The notes under the pieces were generated by a model. The model was not told the DNA's origin and ran no database searches. It was given only the letters and a program-made list of their open reading frames with translations. 64,000 bases of DNA from Wagnerdoeblera intermedia (GTDB lineage: Bacteria > Pseudomonadota > Alphaproteobacteria > Rhodobacterales > Rhodobacteraceae), in NCBI RefSeq assembly GCF_042647465.1, contig NZ_JBHRVN010000008.1; one strand, given 5' to 3'. Below, in pieces: positions 52,176 to 61,087 of this stretch. Every line of letters begins with the position of its first letter. Within the stretch, counting starts at the first letter, position 1. The translations under genes and the position numbers were made by a program.

Positions 52176-55100
52176 TCAAAACTGCAGGTCGGGCAGGATC
52201 GCTTCCCACTCATCGCGCCGGATATGGGTCTGATAGCTCTCTTCGTTGTCAGACTTTTTCCAACGCACAATCGCACCGATCTCAGCGCGGGTCGCCCTCT
52301 TGCCCTTCGGTGGCTCAAAGCTTTTGGCCATTCTGGCAAGTATCCGTCCCTTGAGATCGCGGATCACCCAGCGATCTCCGTCGCGGTCCAGCGCGACCTG
52401 ATCCCCGACTCGGGCCTCGGCAATCGCGCTGAGCTCAGCTGCCCCCTCACGCAGACGCCCCGCCCAGGACAGGTCAACCAGCCTCATCTCAGGGGTGACA
52501 TAGCTCGGATAAGTCGCGGGCAAATTTGAGAGATCGGGGCTGACGTCCCGCCAGAGGCACGCCTCGCTCGCAGAGGGCGCGAGCGGATGGCGACCGGTCG
52601 CCAGAATGGAGAGACTGTTCTTTGCACGGGTCATCGCGACATAGAAGAGCCGCCGCGGCCCATCCGCATCCTCGTTTTTCGAGGGCGTGGCCCAGTCGCC
52701 GTCGAGAATAACCACATCGCGGAACTCAAGCCCCTTCGCGCGGTGGGCGGTCATTAACAAAAGGCCGCGTGGCTCAGAGCGGGCATCGCGGGTCCATTCG
52801 GCGATCCATTCAATCACATCAGGAAGATGCATCCCCTTGTCTCCAATCTCCGCCGCAAGAATTCCCAGACCTTCACCCAGCAGGTCGGTCCAACGGTTGG
52901 AAGGAAGACGGTTCAGTTCTTCGACGAGGTCCTGAATAGTGAAGACCAGCTTGCCTGAAGACGTCAGACCGGCGATCAGGTTTTGCGTTTCCCGCAAGCG
53001 CCACAGGCTGGGCAGGCTTTCATTGGCCATGGAAACCGGAATACCCTGGCTTTCGGCATAGGCGCGCACCGGCTCCAGGCTTCGCCAGTCACGCGAGATG
53101 ATGGCCGTGCCGGCCCAGCTCCAGTCAGGATCAAGACGCGACAGGCGCTGCAGCTCGTCCACGGCAGCGACAGCCTGTGATAGTGGCCCTGGAGGCACGC
53201 GAAGAACCTGCACCCGGCCTTGAGCAACCGGATCAAGCGCCCCCCAGACCCCGCCGGGCATCTCCTTTGCACGGGCCTGATTGACCGTAATGTCGTGGCC
53301 GAGCTTCATCCGGTCCGCAGCCCCCGCGATGACCGCGTTGGCGCTGATAACGATATGCCGGGTTGAGCGGTAGTTCTCGACCAAGAACTCCGGTTTTGCC
53401 CGATAATCCTCCTCGAACTGTCGGATGTAGCGGATCGAGGCCCCCGCGAAGGCATAAATGTTTTGATCATCATCCCCCACGGCGAAGAGGCTGAGGCGCA
53501 GGTCAGGATCCTCAAGGGAGCGCCCCGCAATGGCTGCGATCAGCGCGTATTCCTCCGGGCCGATATCCTGATATTCGTCCACCAGGATCCAGCGATACCC
53601 TTCGATCAACACATCACGCTGCGCCTCGGCCTCGGCCTTGCCCAAGCCCTCGCCATTCAGCAGGTTCACCGCCTGCATGACAATCTTATCGAACTCGCGG
53701 GTCTCGGCCGGTGCATTGGTGAAGCTGACGCCGACCAGCCGCATCGCCATCGAATGGCACGTTGAAATCACCACTCCGAAAGCATCATCGCCGATCAGGT
53801 GGCGAAGGCGGGCCCGGATTTCGGCAGCCGCATGGCGGTTATAGGTCAGGACCAGAATGCCGCGTGGATCTTCGCGCTTCACGCGGATCAGATAGGCGAT
53901 GCGGTGCACCAACACTCGGGTTTTGCCTGAGCCTGGCCCCGCCAGCACCAACACGTTGGTGGCCTCGCGATCATCCGAGACGATCTTTTGCTGCACCGGG
54001 TTGTTCAGGGCCTCCACGATGGCGCGCCAGGATGTACCGGTTGTCTGGCGGCGCACCTCGGCCCCGCGCCCCGGCATCCAGCGCTTCATGAACGCATCTT
54101 TGTCGAGAACAAAGTAATCTTCGGACAGTCGCTGCGCCTGATCAATCGCCGCCAAACCCTTTTCGGCATAAGCCGCCATCACATGGGTCTGTATGGTCTG
54201 TTCGCTGTAGTGCTCTTCCAGCGGCTGGAAATGCTCACGGGTAAACCCGCCAGAGCCCGGGCGCAGTTGCAGGGTCATCGCCGGGCGGAACACGGTAAGG
54301 CCTTTGCCAAGGGTCATGACCTCCTGCTCGTGCAGCCACAACAGAGCGCGGTCGAGCAGCTTGGTGAGGTCTTTCACCTGGCCTTTCAAAAGCGCATCGC
54401 CACTTAAAACCGCGAGCAAATCGCCAATGGTCGTTTCAACCTGCAGATCTTTACCACGTGTGCCGCGGGGCACTTTGCCCGTCAATTCCGTTAACAAAAG
54501 CTCTGCAGCCTGACGGCGCAGTTCCGCAGTTCTATCGAGTATGCCCCATGATCTTTGCAACGTAACCGCGATGGCACTGCGCGACAGCTTGCGCAGCCGC
54601 AGGTTGCCACGCCCGCCCTCCATATCCTGACCATCGCGGGCCATGCCATACAGCAGCTTTTCGATCAGGTCGGGGCGGACATGCGTATGCCCCGCATCCC
54701 GCAGGCGCTGTGTGGTTTCGGCCAGGTTCAGTGGCAGAGCCATATCGGTTTCAGCATCGGGTGCAGCTTCACGCATCAGCGCGATCAGATCATGTTCAAG
54801 ACCTCCCGCCTCTTTGAAGCGCGCAGCAGAGGCCCCTTCGATGCCCACATGAACAAAGACCGTCACCGCGATGTCGTTTTTAGCAAGACCAAGCGCTTCA
54901 AGATCGGCCATAGCACGGCTGAGCTGCGGCGCCATGAGCCCGCTGACCGAGGTCAGGTCATCGGTGGAAATACCCACATCGGGCGGCGCATTCATCAAAT
55001 GCTGCAGAATATTCATCAACTGCTTGCGGCGCGTACCAGTGATTGCCGCGTTGTCCAGCACAGGCTCGGCTTCAGCCAAGGCCCGAATGCGAAGCGATGA

Positions 55101-57275
55101 GGGGAAAACCTGAACCTTGTTCTCTTCCCGGCTGAGCAGCGTGGCTTCTTCCAGCCAGGAGACTGCAGTTTTCACCCGCGTATCGTCAGTGGCGCTGTCG
55201 CGGCCAAAATCCTGATCAAGCTCGGCCCGCACGATCTCGCCCGATGTCGCGACAACCGTACCGGTTTTTTTGGTACGCTCGTCCAAACGGCGCACGGCTC
55301 TCAGAATGGCACCGATCTCGTGGCGAGCGAGGCGCGACCGGGCCGAAAGATTGAACTGGCGTTCCACATCCTCTGGAGCAAACAGCAGCACGCAGTTTGC
55401 GTGTTCGCGGTCCCGGCCCGCCCGGCCGGCTTCTTGCAGGTAATTCTCGAGCGAGCCCGGAATATCGCCGTGCACCACCAAACGAATGTCAGGCTTGTCT
55501 ATCCCCATGCCAAAGGCATTGGTGGCCGCGATTACCCGCAGATCGCCCACACGGAAGCGCTCTTGCACGTCACGCTTTTGCTCGGGTGTCATGCCGGCGT
55601 GGAAATGCTCGGCCGTCATGCCCTGCATCTTCAAAAACTCGGCCACACGCTCTGTCTCGCCCCTGGTCGAGCAGTAAACGACCGCACCGGAGCGCCCCTC
55701 GGCGGGCAGTTTTTCCTGAATAACAGCCAGAATATCAGCAAGCTTCGTGGCCTTTTGCGTCTCACGTACCTCATAGCTGAGGTTCGTCCGCGAGGCGCCA
55801 CCGTCCAGCAACAGCAGGCTGCGCCCCAGACGCGCCTGGAAGTGGTCGCGGATATCGCGCACAACTTCGGGCTTGGCGGTGGCGGTCAAGGCAATGACCG
55901 GCGCAACCTCTGCATCCCCTGTGAATTCACGAATGAAGCGTGAGACATAGCGGTAGTCCGGCCGAAAATCATGGCCCCATTTTGATACGCAATGTGCCTC
56001 GTCCAGCACCCACAGCCCAACCTCGCGCTGTTGCAAAACCGAACGCACCGAGCTGCTGCGCAGCTGCTCAGGCGAGATCAGCAAAATCGCGGCATCCCCA
56101 AGGCGCACACGATCCAGCGCGTCCTGCCGTTCCGGCATCGAGAGCATTCCATTGATCGTCACCGCAGAGGAAATGCCCGCGCGCGCCATGCCCTGCACCT
56201 GATCCTGCATCAAAGCGACCAGGGGCGAGATCACCACGCTCAGCGCGCCGGTTTTGTCGAACTTTGACAATGCCGGTATTTGGTAGCACACAGACTTCCC
56301 TGTGCCGGTCGGCAGAATGCCGAGAAGACTTGCACCCTGCATGCCCTCATCGACAATGCGTTCCTGCAGCGGGCGACCCATCTCATCCACAGGCTCTGCA
56401 CGGTAGCTGTCAAAGCCGAACCAGCGCGACAGTGCCTTGATCGGATCATTATGCATGCGACACCAGGCACAGGCATCGTCGTCACATTGGCTGTCGCGCA
56501 GATCACGTACAATTTGGGCGGCCTCTGCAAATCGCGCCCGCACCCACGGGGGCATGACTGAATCTCCACCTGCGACCGAGATCCAAGACAAAGCATAAGC
56601 GACAGCCCACGCCCTGCGTGGCTGTGCGAGATTGCTCGTCAGACGTTCGATCGCCGCCCCGCAGGCATTCCCCTGCAACACCTCTGCGACCAACCGCCCC
56701 GCCTGCGCCGTATCGGGCGCCGCCTGCCCTGATCGAAGCAGTGAAAACAGAGCATCATAACCCTGAGCCTGGTCATCGCAGGTGCAAAGATAATGGTAGA
56801 TCGCAAGAACATTGGGCGCAGTTTGCCCCATCGCCGCAAAGGCAGTTAGCTGATTATCCAGCACCTTAAAGACCAGACGGGCGTCAAGCTCAGGATCATT
56901 GACGTGCCCCGCCTGTAAGCGGCCATCGTGATAATGCTTCACTAAATGGTGGTAAGGATTGCGCGGGAAGGCGAGAGGGTTCAGCCAGAGCGTGTCTATA
57001 TGGGCAGATGCCGCCTGGGCAAATCTTTTTCGATTCGCTGCCAGATGCGGAAGATCATGCCCGCGAATATTGTGTCCGATGATGAAGTCTTTGTCTGCCA
57101 GCGCTTTATCAAGAGCATCCAGACCCTCCTCAAGACGCCCCTGGGCCATCACCAGCGAAGGCGCGTTGGGATCTGAGGTCACAGCAGCAAATGCGAAGAC
57201 GCGTGCCGTTTTCGGATCAATCTCCAGATCGACGGACAGGCAACGATCCAGGAAGGTCTTGAAAGGGTCGTCCAT
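52176..57275 (-). CDS. Giant DEDD exonuclease - RecQ helicase - UvrD helicase fusion protein
   Basis: 1699 residues in one frame. Residues about 12-145: DnaQ-like DEDD exonuclease with CLSVDLEID (D16, E18), IIGHNIRGHDLPHL (motif II Asp74), HIDTLWL (D94) and NDPELDARLVF (D131). A CxxxxCxxC cluster lies at 263-271. Residues about 310-660: RecQ-type SF2 helicase with ILPTGTGKSVCYQIPAL, ISPLVALMQDQV, LDEAHCVSKWGHDFRPDYR, ALTATA and QEAGRAGRD. A long linker follows. From about 1100: UvrD-type SF1 helicase with LVLAGPGSGKTRVLVHR, WILVDEYQDIGPEEYALI, FAVGDDDQNIYAFAGA, ENYRSTRHIV, MTAHRAKGLEFRDVVILDGDW and RRLFYVAMTRAKNSL. All catalytic motifs look intact. Two helicases of different superfamilies plus an exonuclease in one chain is rare. 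A role in DNA repair or defence is inferred. Confidence 0.9.
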   Translation of the reverse strand: MDDPFKTFLDRCLSVDLEIDPKTARVFAFAAVTSDPNAPSLVMAQGRLEEGLDALDKALADKDFIIGHNIRGHDLPHLAANRKRFAQAASAHIDTLWLNPLAFPRNPYHHLVKHYHDGRLQAGHVNDPELDARLVFKVLDNQLTAFAAMGQTAPNVLAIYHYLCTCDDQAQGYDALFSLLRSGQAAPDTAQAGRLVAEVLQGNACGAAIERLTSNLAQPRRAWAVAYALSWISVAGGDSVMPPWVRARFAEAAQIVRDLRDSQCDDDACAWCRMHNDPIKALSRWFGFDSYRAEPVDEMGRPLQERIVDEGMQGASLLGILPTGTGKSVCYQIPALSKFDKTGALSVVISPLVALMQDQVQGMARAGISSAVTINGMLSMPERQDALDRVRLGDAAILLISPEQLRSSSVRSVLQQREVGLWVLDEAHCVSKWGHDFRPDYRYVSRFIREFTGDAEVAPVIALTATAKPEVVRDIRDHFQARLGRSLLLLDGGASRTNLSYEVRETQKATKLADILAVIQEKLPAEGRSGAVVYCSTRGETERVAEFLKMQGMTAEHFHAGMTPEQKRDVQERFRVGDLRVIAATNAFGMGIDKPDIRLVVHGDIPGSLENYLQEAGRAGRDREHANCVLLFAPEDVERQFNLSARSRLARHEIGAILRAVRRLDERTKKTGTVVATSGEIVRAELDQDFGRDSATDDTRVKTAVSWLEEATLLSREENKVQVFPSSLRIRALAEAEPVLDNAAITGTRRKQLMNILQHLMNAPPDVGISTDDLTSVSGLMAPQLSRAMADLEALGLAKNDIAVTVFVHVGIEGASAARFKEAGGLEHDLIALMREAAPDAETDMALPLNLAETTQRLRDAGHTHVRPDLIEKLLYGMARDGQDMEGGRGNLRLRKLSRSAIAVTLQRSWGILDRTAELRRQAAELLLTELTGKVPRGTRGKDLQVETTIGDLLAVLSGDALLKGQVKDLTKLLDRALLWLHEQEVMTLGKGLTVFRPAMTLQLRPGSGGFTREHFQPLEEHYSEQTIQTHVMAAYAEKGLAAIDQAQRLSEDYFVLDKDAFMKRWMPGRGAEVRRQTTGTSWRAIVEALNNPVQQKIVSDDREATNVLVLAGPGSGKTRVLVHRIAYLIRVKREDPRGILVLTYNRHAAAEIRARLRHLIGDDAFGVVISTCHSMAMRLVGVSFTNAPAETREFDKIVMQAVNLLNGEGLGKAEAEAQRDVLIEGYRWILVDEYQDIGPEEYALIAAIAGRSLEDPDLRLSLFAVGDDDQNIYAFAGASIRYIRQFEEDYRAKPEFLVENYRSTRHIVISANAVIAGAADRMKLGHDITVNQARAKEMPGGVWGALDPVAQGRVQVLRVPPGPLSQAVAAVDELQRLSRLDPDWSWAGTAIISRDWRSLEPVRAYAESQGIPVSMANESLPSLWRLRETQNLIAGLTSSGKLVFTIQDLVEELNRLPSNRWTDLLGEGLGILAAEIGDKGMHLPDVIEWIAEWTRDARSEPRGLLLMTAHRAKGLEFRDVVILDGDWATPSKNEDADGPRRLFYVAMTRAKNSLSILATGRHPLAPSASEACLWRDVSPDLSNLPATYPSYVTPEMRLVDLSWAGRLREGAAELSAIAEARVGDQVALDRDGDRWVIRDLKGRILARMAKSFEPPKGKRATRAEIGAIVRWKKSDNEESYQTHIRRDEWEAILPDLQF

Positions 57276-57292
57276 ACGAAAAATTTCTTATT

Positions 57293-57300
57293 ATTTTATA
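57293..57300 (-). promoter_or_regulatory. Possible -10 element of the giant helicase gene
   Basis: On the minus strand TATAAAAT lies 17 bp before the start codon, inside an AT-rich stretch (57276-57330) that contrasts with the GC-rich surroundings. No confident -35 box was matched. Confidence 0.3.
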
Positions 57301-57463
57301 ACCTTTCAATTCGATAACACAGTTCGCTGTTTTTTAAAGCGGTTGGTTAATTGCGCCCGTGAATGACAATGGTCGCTATGCGCTGGCACAAGACGGTATG
57401 TAGGCCGCATCTTGCCAAGTCAGATGCCGCTGCCTACGTTACAACAAACTGTCCCATCACTAT

Positions 57464-58517
57464 GGCATTGTTGCAGAAATCCTGCGCTGTGCAGATTTCC
57501 CCCTACCCCCTTTTTTCTCAGGTCACGCGTTCAATATCGGCGGTGCCGAGTGCATTGAAGCGGTTCATGAGTGCGATGCGGATGTGGACCTCAGCGGTTT
57601 GTCTGTCCGGGTCTCGTGAGGCTATCCGCTCGCCGAAGGATTTGAGACAGCGCATTCTTGCCTCGATCCGCCTTCGCACATGATATCCGGACCAGTGCTT
57701 CCAGTTGGCTCGCCCAAGGCGCCTTGTTGCCCGCAGGATGTCGTTGCGCGCACGGGCGGCAGAGCAGTCCTCCTTCCAGAGACGGCCATTCCTGCGGATC
57801 GGGATGACGGCTGTGCCGCCACGCTCCAGGATCGCGGTGTGGCAACGTCGGGTGTCGAAGGCGCCGTCGCCAGTCACGGTGCCGATCTGTTCGTCTGGGG
57901 GGATCTGATCCGGAAGGTCCGGCAGGACAGGGCTGTCACCGTGACGGCTGGAGGTGAACTCCACAGCCCGGATATCACCCGTGGCCGTGTCCATCGCCAG
58001 ATGGACCTTGCGGTATTGGCGCCTGCGGTGCGTGCCGTGCTTGCGCGCCAGCCACTCTCCATCGCCCAAAAACTTGATCCCGGTGCTGTCCACCAGCAGG
58101 TTCAGTGGCCCTGACGCGCGCCGGCCGGATATCTGGACCGCCAAAGTCTTCTGTCTGCGGCTCAGTGTGGAAAAATCCGACACCGGCCAGTCGGGCCCGG
58201 CCATTTCCAGAATGCTGGCTACCATGCCAGTGCTTTGCCGAAGCGGCAGGCCGAAGAGCACTTTCAACATGAGACAAAACTGGATCGCTGCATCAGAGAA
58301 TACCGGCGGGCGGCCGGGTCGCCCCGCCCTGGTCGCCAGCCACGCCATGCCCTTGTCCAGCCAGATCAGCAGCGAGCCGCGCTGCTTCAAAGCGGCATTG
58401 TAGGATTTCCAATTCGTCGTGCGATAGCGGCCAGCTTCAGATTTCGTCATGCAAAGACGCTTAACCTACTGCTACACCAAAGTGAATCCGCGCACCGGCA
58501 AGTTCTGCAACAACCCC
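57464..58517 (-). mobile_element. IS5-family insertion sequence
   Basis: 1054 bp with terminal repeats GGcaTTGTTGCAGAA (57464) and, inverted, GGggTTGTTGCAGAA (ending 58517). One transposase. Flanking bases (..CATCACTAT and AAATGCTTC..) do not form a target duplication. It marks the right edge of the accessory island. Confidence 0.85.
57518..58450 (-). CDS. IS5-family transposase
   Basis: 310 residues. DDE residues: Asp in LLVDSTGIKFLGDGEW, Asp in VTGDGAFDTRRCH, and Glu in YHVRRRIEARMRCLK, which fits the Y(2)R(3)E(6)K signature of IS4/IS5-type enzymes exactly. The N-terminal GRPPVFSDAAIQFCLMLKVLFGLPLRQ is typical. Intact. Confidence 0.93.
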   Translation of the reverse strand: MTKSEAGRYRTTNWKSYNAALKQRGSLLIWLDKGMAWLATRAGRPGRPPVFSDAAIQFCLMLKVLFGLPLRQSTGMVASILEMAGPDWPVSDFSTLSRRQKTLAVQISGRRASGPLNLLVDSTGIKFLGDGEWLARKHGTHRRRQYRKVHLAMDTATGDIRAVEFTSSRHGDSPVLPDLPDQIPPDEQIGTVTGDGAFDTRRCHTAILERGGTAVIPIRRNGRLWKEDCSAARARNDILRATRRLGRANWKHWSGYHVRRRIEARMRCLKSFGERIASRDPDRQTAEVHIRIALMNRFNALGTADIERVT

Positions 58518-58691
58518 AAATGCTTCTGAAAACGACAGAAAGCAGACGCCGGGACGGGCCATCAGACCCGTCAACCGCCTTTCGGTATCGCTTGTGGATC
58601 ACTCTTTGTCCGCTGCCACGACCCGGCAGGCACTGGAGCGATGAGAGCGCTGCCCCGCCGGCAGTCACCGCACTCAGGCCAGGCGGGCGGC

Positions 58692-58713
58692 GGCCTGCCC
58701 TGAAGGGCAGGCC
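58692..58713 (-). terminator. Stem-loop after the solute-binding protein gene
   Basis: GGCCTGCCCT / AGGGCAGGCC, ten base pairs with a 2-nt centre, 8 bp after the stop of the minus-strand gene. No T run on that strand. The rest of 58518-58720 shows nothing recognisable. Confidence 0.5.
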
Positions 58714-58720
58714 TCTTCAC

Positions 58721-60226
58721 TTACTGCAGTTTGACGTCCTGCAGGCGGATCATAGCGTCCGGATAGGCCTGAAACCCCTCCAGCTTCGTGGTGAAGCCAT
58801 AGAGAAATTTCTGATGCCCAAGGGTGATGATCGGGAGCTCCTGCGTGATGATCGAAGCGAATTCAGCGTACTTCTGCTTGCGGCTTTCAGGGTCAGAGAG
58901 GGCGCGGGCTTCATCCAGCAGGCGGTCCACCTCCGGGTTGGAATAGCCGAAATTGTTCAACCCGCCCTTCGAGTGATAGAAGGCATGGGTGTTGCCATCC
59001 GGATCGGCGCGACCGGACCAGTCGCCGCGCGACATGACGTAATTCCCCTCCTGCTGCATGGTCAGCAGCGTGGCAAATTCGGTCGAGACGAGCTGCACAT
59101 CAAAGCCTGCCTCAGCCACCATGGCCTGAATCATCTGCATGGTCTGAGTGACCACCGGGTTGTTGTGATGCTCCAGCTGCACCTGAACGCGGTCATGGCC
59201 TGCAGCTTTCACGAGCGCTTTCGCACGTTCAATGTCGCGCGGCTGCACCGGGATATCGGCGTTATACCAGGGCGAAACCGGCGACCAGGGCTGGTTGCCG
59301 GGCAATGCGGTGCCCGAGAAGACCACCTGGTTGATCGCCTCACGGTCGATTGCTGCCGAAAAAGCCTGACGCAGCTCGACGCTTTTTGCCATCACATTGT
59401 CAGCTTTAGGACCAAAGCCGGTGTTGACATAGATGCCCATAGAGCCAAGACCCACGACCTCGGCATAGCCCAGAGCGCTGTTTTGCCGGACGGCCTCAGC
59501 ATCGGTGGCGGCGATCCGGTCCACCAGATGCACATCGCCCGACTGCAGGTTCGCCAGACGCACGGTGGTATCGGGGATCGGCACAAAGGTCACTTTGTCA
59601 AAGTGGATGCGGTCTTTGTCCCAGTAATCGGCAAAACGCTCAAGCACGATGCGGTCCTGGGCAATCCGCTCAACGAATTTGAACGGGCCCGCACAGACCG
59701 GCTTGAGGCCGAAATCAGCGCCCGCCGCCTCTGCGGCTTTGGGCGAGACGATCATACCCGCCCGATCGGAGAGCTGCGCCAGCAGCGAGGCATCCGGCGC
59801 TTTCAGCGTCAGCGTCACCTGCAGCGGGCCGGTCGCTTCCACTTTTTCCACCGAGCCGAGTTCCGATTTCCGGCGGCTTTCCTTCAGCGTCAGGTTGCGG
59901 TTGAGCGTATAAGCCACCGCCGCCGCATCCATCGGCTCGCCGTCGTGAAACTTAACACCCTCGCGCAGATTGAGGACCAGCTTCAGCCCATCCTCTGAGG
60001 TTGACCAGTCGGTCGCCAGCATCGGCACAATCTCGGCATTCTGGTTCAGATCGACCAGCTTGTCGCAAAGCGAGGCATAGACGATGCGCCCCACAAAAGA
60101 GCGCGACTGCGCCGGATCGAGCATATCCGGGTCATCCTGCAGCGCGATGCGCAGATCAGCCGCCTGGGCCATGCCTGCGATCAGGCTCAGGGCAAGCGCG
60201 GTGGAACTCAGAAAAAGTCGGGTCAT
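58721..60226 (-). CDS. ABC transporter solute-binding protein (SBP_bac_5, peptide/nickel type)
   Basis: 501 residues with a signal peptide (MTRLFLSSTALALSLIAGMAQA). Family 5 segments are DPDMLDPAQSRSFVGRIVYASLCDKLVDLN, WSTSEDGLKLVLNLREGVKFHDGEPMDAAAVAYTLNR and CAGPFKFVERIAQDRIVLERF. The C-terminal PEVDRLLDEARALSDPESRKQKYAEF and ITLGHQKFLYG are also typical. No permease is adjacent on its strand. It faces away from nikR and may share the NikBC permease or feed a distant one. Peptide, glutathione or metal-chelate substrates are all possible. Confidence 0.87.
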   Translation of the reverse strand: MTRLFLSSTALALSLIAGMAQAADLRIALQDDPDMLDPAQSRSFVGRIVYASLCDKLVDLNQNAEIVPMLATDWSTSEDGLKLVLNLREGVKFHDGEPMDAAAVAYTLNRNLTLKESRRKSELGSVEKVEATGPLQVTLTLKAPDASLLAQLSDRAGMIVSPKAAEAAGADFGLKPVCAGPFKFVERIAQDRIVLERFADYWDKDRIHFDKVTFVPIPDTTVRLANLQSGDVHLVDRIAATDAEAVRQNSALGYAEVVGLGSMGIYVNTGFGPKADNVMAKSVELRQAFSAAIDREAINQVVFSGTALPGNQPWSPVSPWYNADIPVQPRDIERAKALVKAAGHDRVQVQLEHHNNPVVTQTMQMIQAMVAEAGFDVQLVSTEFATLLTMQQEGNYVMSRGDWSGRADPDGNTHAFYHSKGGLNNFGYSNPEVDRLLDEARALSDPESRKQKYAEFASIITQELPIITLGHQKFLYGFTTKLEGFQAYPDAMIRLQDVKLQ

Positions 60227-60273
60227 CTGAAACTCTTGTGCCGGAAAGTGGTGCGTTGTTTGCAGGCATTCTG

Positions 60274-60313
60274 ATGACGCCCCTGGCGGTCATGATTGCG
60301 TAAACAGCGCAAT
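60274..60313. promoter_or_regulatory. Inverted repeats upstream of the solute-binding protein gene
   Basis: ATGAC-N10-GTCAT (60274-60293) is followed at once by ATTGCG-N7-CGCAAT (60295-60313), 48-87 bp before the minus-strand start codon. Candidate operators in the 295-bp gap between this gene and nikR. A copy of GCAAAATCTGCCCTG (60465-60479) also lies in this gap. Confidence 0.4.
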
Positions 60314-60521
60314 TCGCAAGCCCTGATTGCGCATCACCGGCCCCAAAACTCTCAGCGCTGCCACCCGCAGCAGGGCAGGGATAAGGCTGCCGTAAAAGAA
60401 GGCAGCCGGAAGTGTCAGAAAATTGCTGCTGTGCGCCCCCGGCGGGGCTTCTCGCCGCCTGTCGGCAAAATCTGCCCTGAGGAGACGCGGGGGACAGGCA
60501 CACTCCGCCACGGCCGGATCT

Positions 60522-60923
60522 CTACTTTCGCGGGATAATCACGACCTCGCCGTTCTGAACTTTGCGCTGCGCCACAAGGTGATCGGCGAAATGGCGCACC
60601 TCTCCCACGCTGCCCTTCAGGATCGAGACCTCAAGGCATTCGTCATGGTCCAGATGCACATGCAGCGACGAGACTGTCAGGTCGTGAAAATCGTGATGCG
60701 CAGCGGTCAGGCGGCGCGAAACCTCCCGCGCGGAATGGTCATAGGTATAGACCATCGCCGCCACACAGGGCGCTTCAGAATTTGCCTCAACACGGGCGCG
60801 CGTCAATCCGGCCCGGGCCAGATCCCGGATCGCCTCTGAGCGGCTGGTATAGCCGCGCTCCGCCATCACGCGGTCGAGGTCTTCCATCAGATCATCGTCG
60901 AGAGTTACCGTCACGCGCTGCAT
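60522..60923 (-). CDS. nikR: Nickel-responsive regulator NikR
   Basis: 133-residue ribbon-helix-helix/ACT-like metalloregulator. The RHH domain is MQRVTVTLDDDLMEDLDRVMAERGYTSRSEAIRDLARAGL. The nickel site follows the family pattern: His in AAHHDFHDLTVSSLHVHLDHDECLEVSIL, with the downstream His-x-His and the Cys (C-LEVSIL) as ligands. It represses nickel uptake when Ni is sufficient. Divergent from nikABC across 164 bp, the usual arrangement for local control. Confidence 0.93.
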   Translation of the reverse strand: MQRVTVTLDDDLMEDLDRVMAERGYTSRSEAIRDLARAGLTRARVEANSEAPCVAAMVYTYDHSAREVSRRLTAAHHDFHDLTVSSLHVHLDHDECLEVSILKGSVGEVRHFADHLVAQRKVQNGEVVIIPRK

Positions 60924-61002
60924 CGGGCTTCCTTGTGATTAAAAATCGGGCAGCTTTTAAAGCCCGCACCATGTGCTTTCGCAAAATCTGCCCTGCGCAG
61001 CA

Positions 61003-61036
61003 CGGCGGCGCAAGACGTGGTCTTGCAACCCGCCGC
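61003..61036 (+). promoter_or_regulatory. Structured hairpin in the nikA leader
   Basis: GCAAGAC / GTCTTGC (7 bp, GTG loop) extended, past a 5-nt bulge, by GCGGC / GCCGC. No T run follows, so it is not a simple terminator. On the minus strand a different hairpin (CGGGC ... GCCCG, 60947-60966) followed by ATTTTT lies 24 bp before nikR. Confidence 0.4.
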
Positions 61037-61045
61037 GCCGGATTG

Positions 61046-61073
61046 GTAAGCAAAAACTGAGGTTTCATCATAC
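61046..61073 (+). promoter_or_regulatory. Candidate NikR box
   Basis: GTAAGC-N16-TCATAC matches the known GTATGA-N16-TCATAC operator with a perfect right half, a degenerate left half and the exact spacing. It lies 14 bp before the nikA start codon. Confidence 0.45.
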
Positions 61074-61087
61074 TGCGGACGGCCAGG

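Noticed and set aside
58235..59998. 587-codon plus-strand open frame opposite the solute-binding protein
   Set aside because: Crosses the IS5 end and is antisense to a well-conserved periplasmic protein.
60400..60520. Cobalamin or nickel/cobalt riboswitch in the gap before the solute-binding protein or nikR
   Set aside because: The GC-rich hairpins and a TGCCCTGAGGAGACGCGGG stretch looked suggestive, but no B12-box or conserved core could be matched on either strand.
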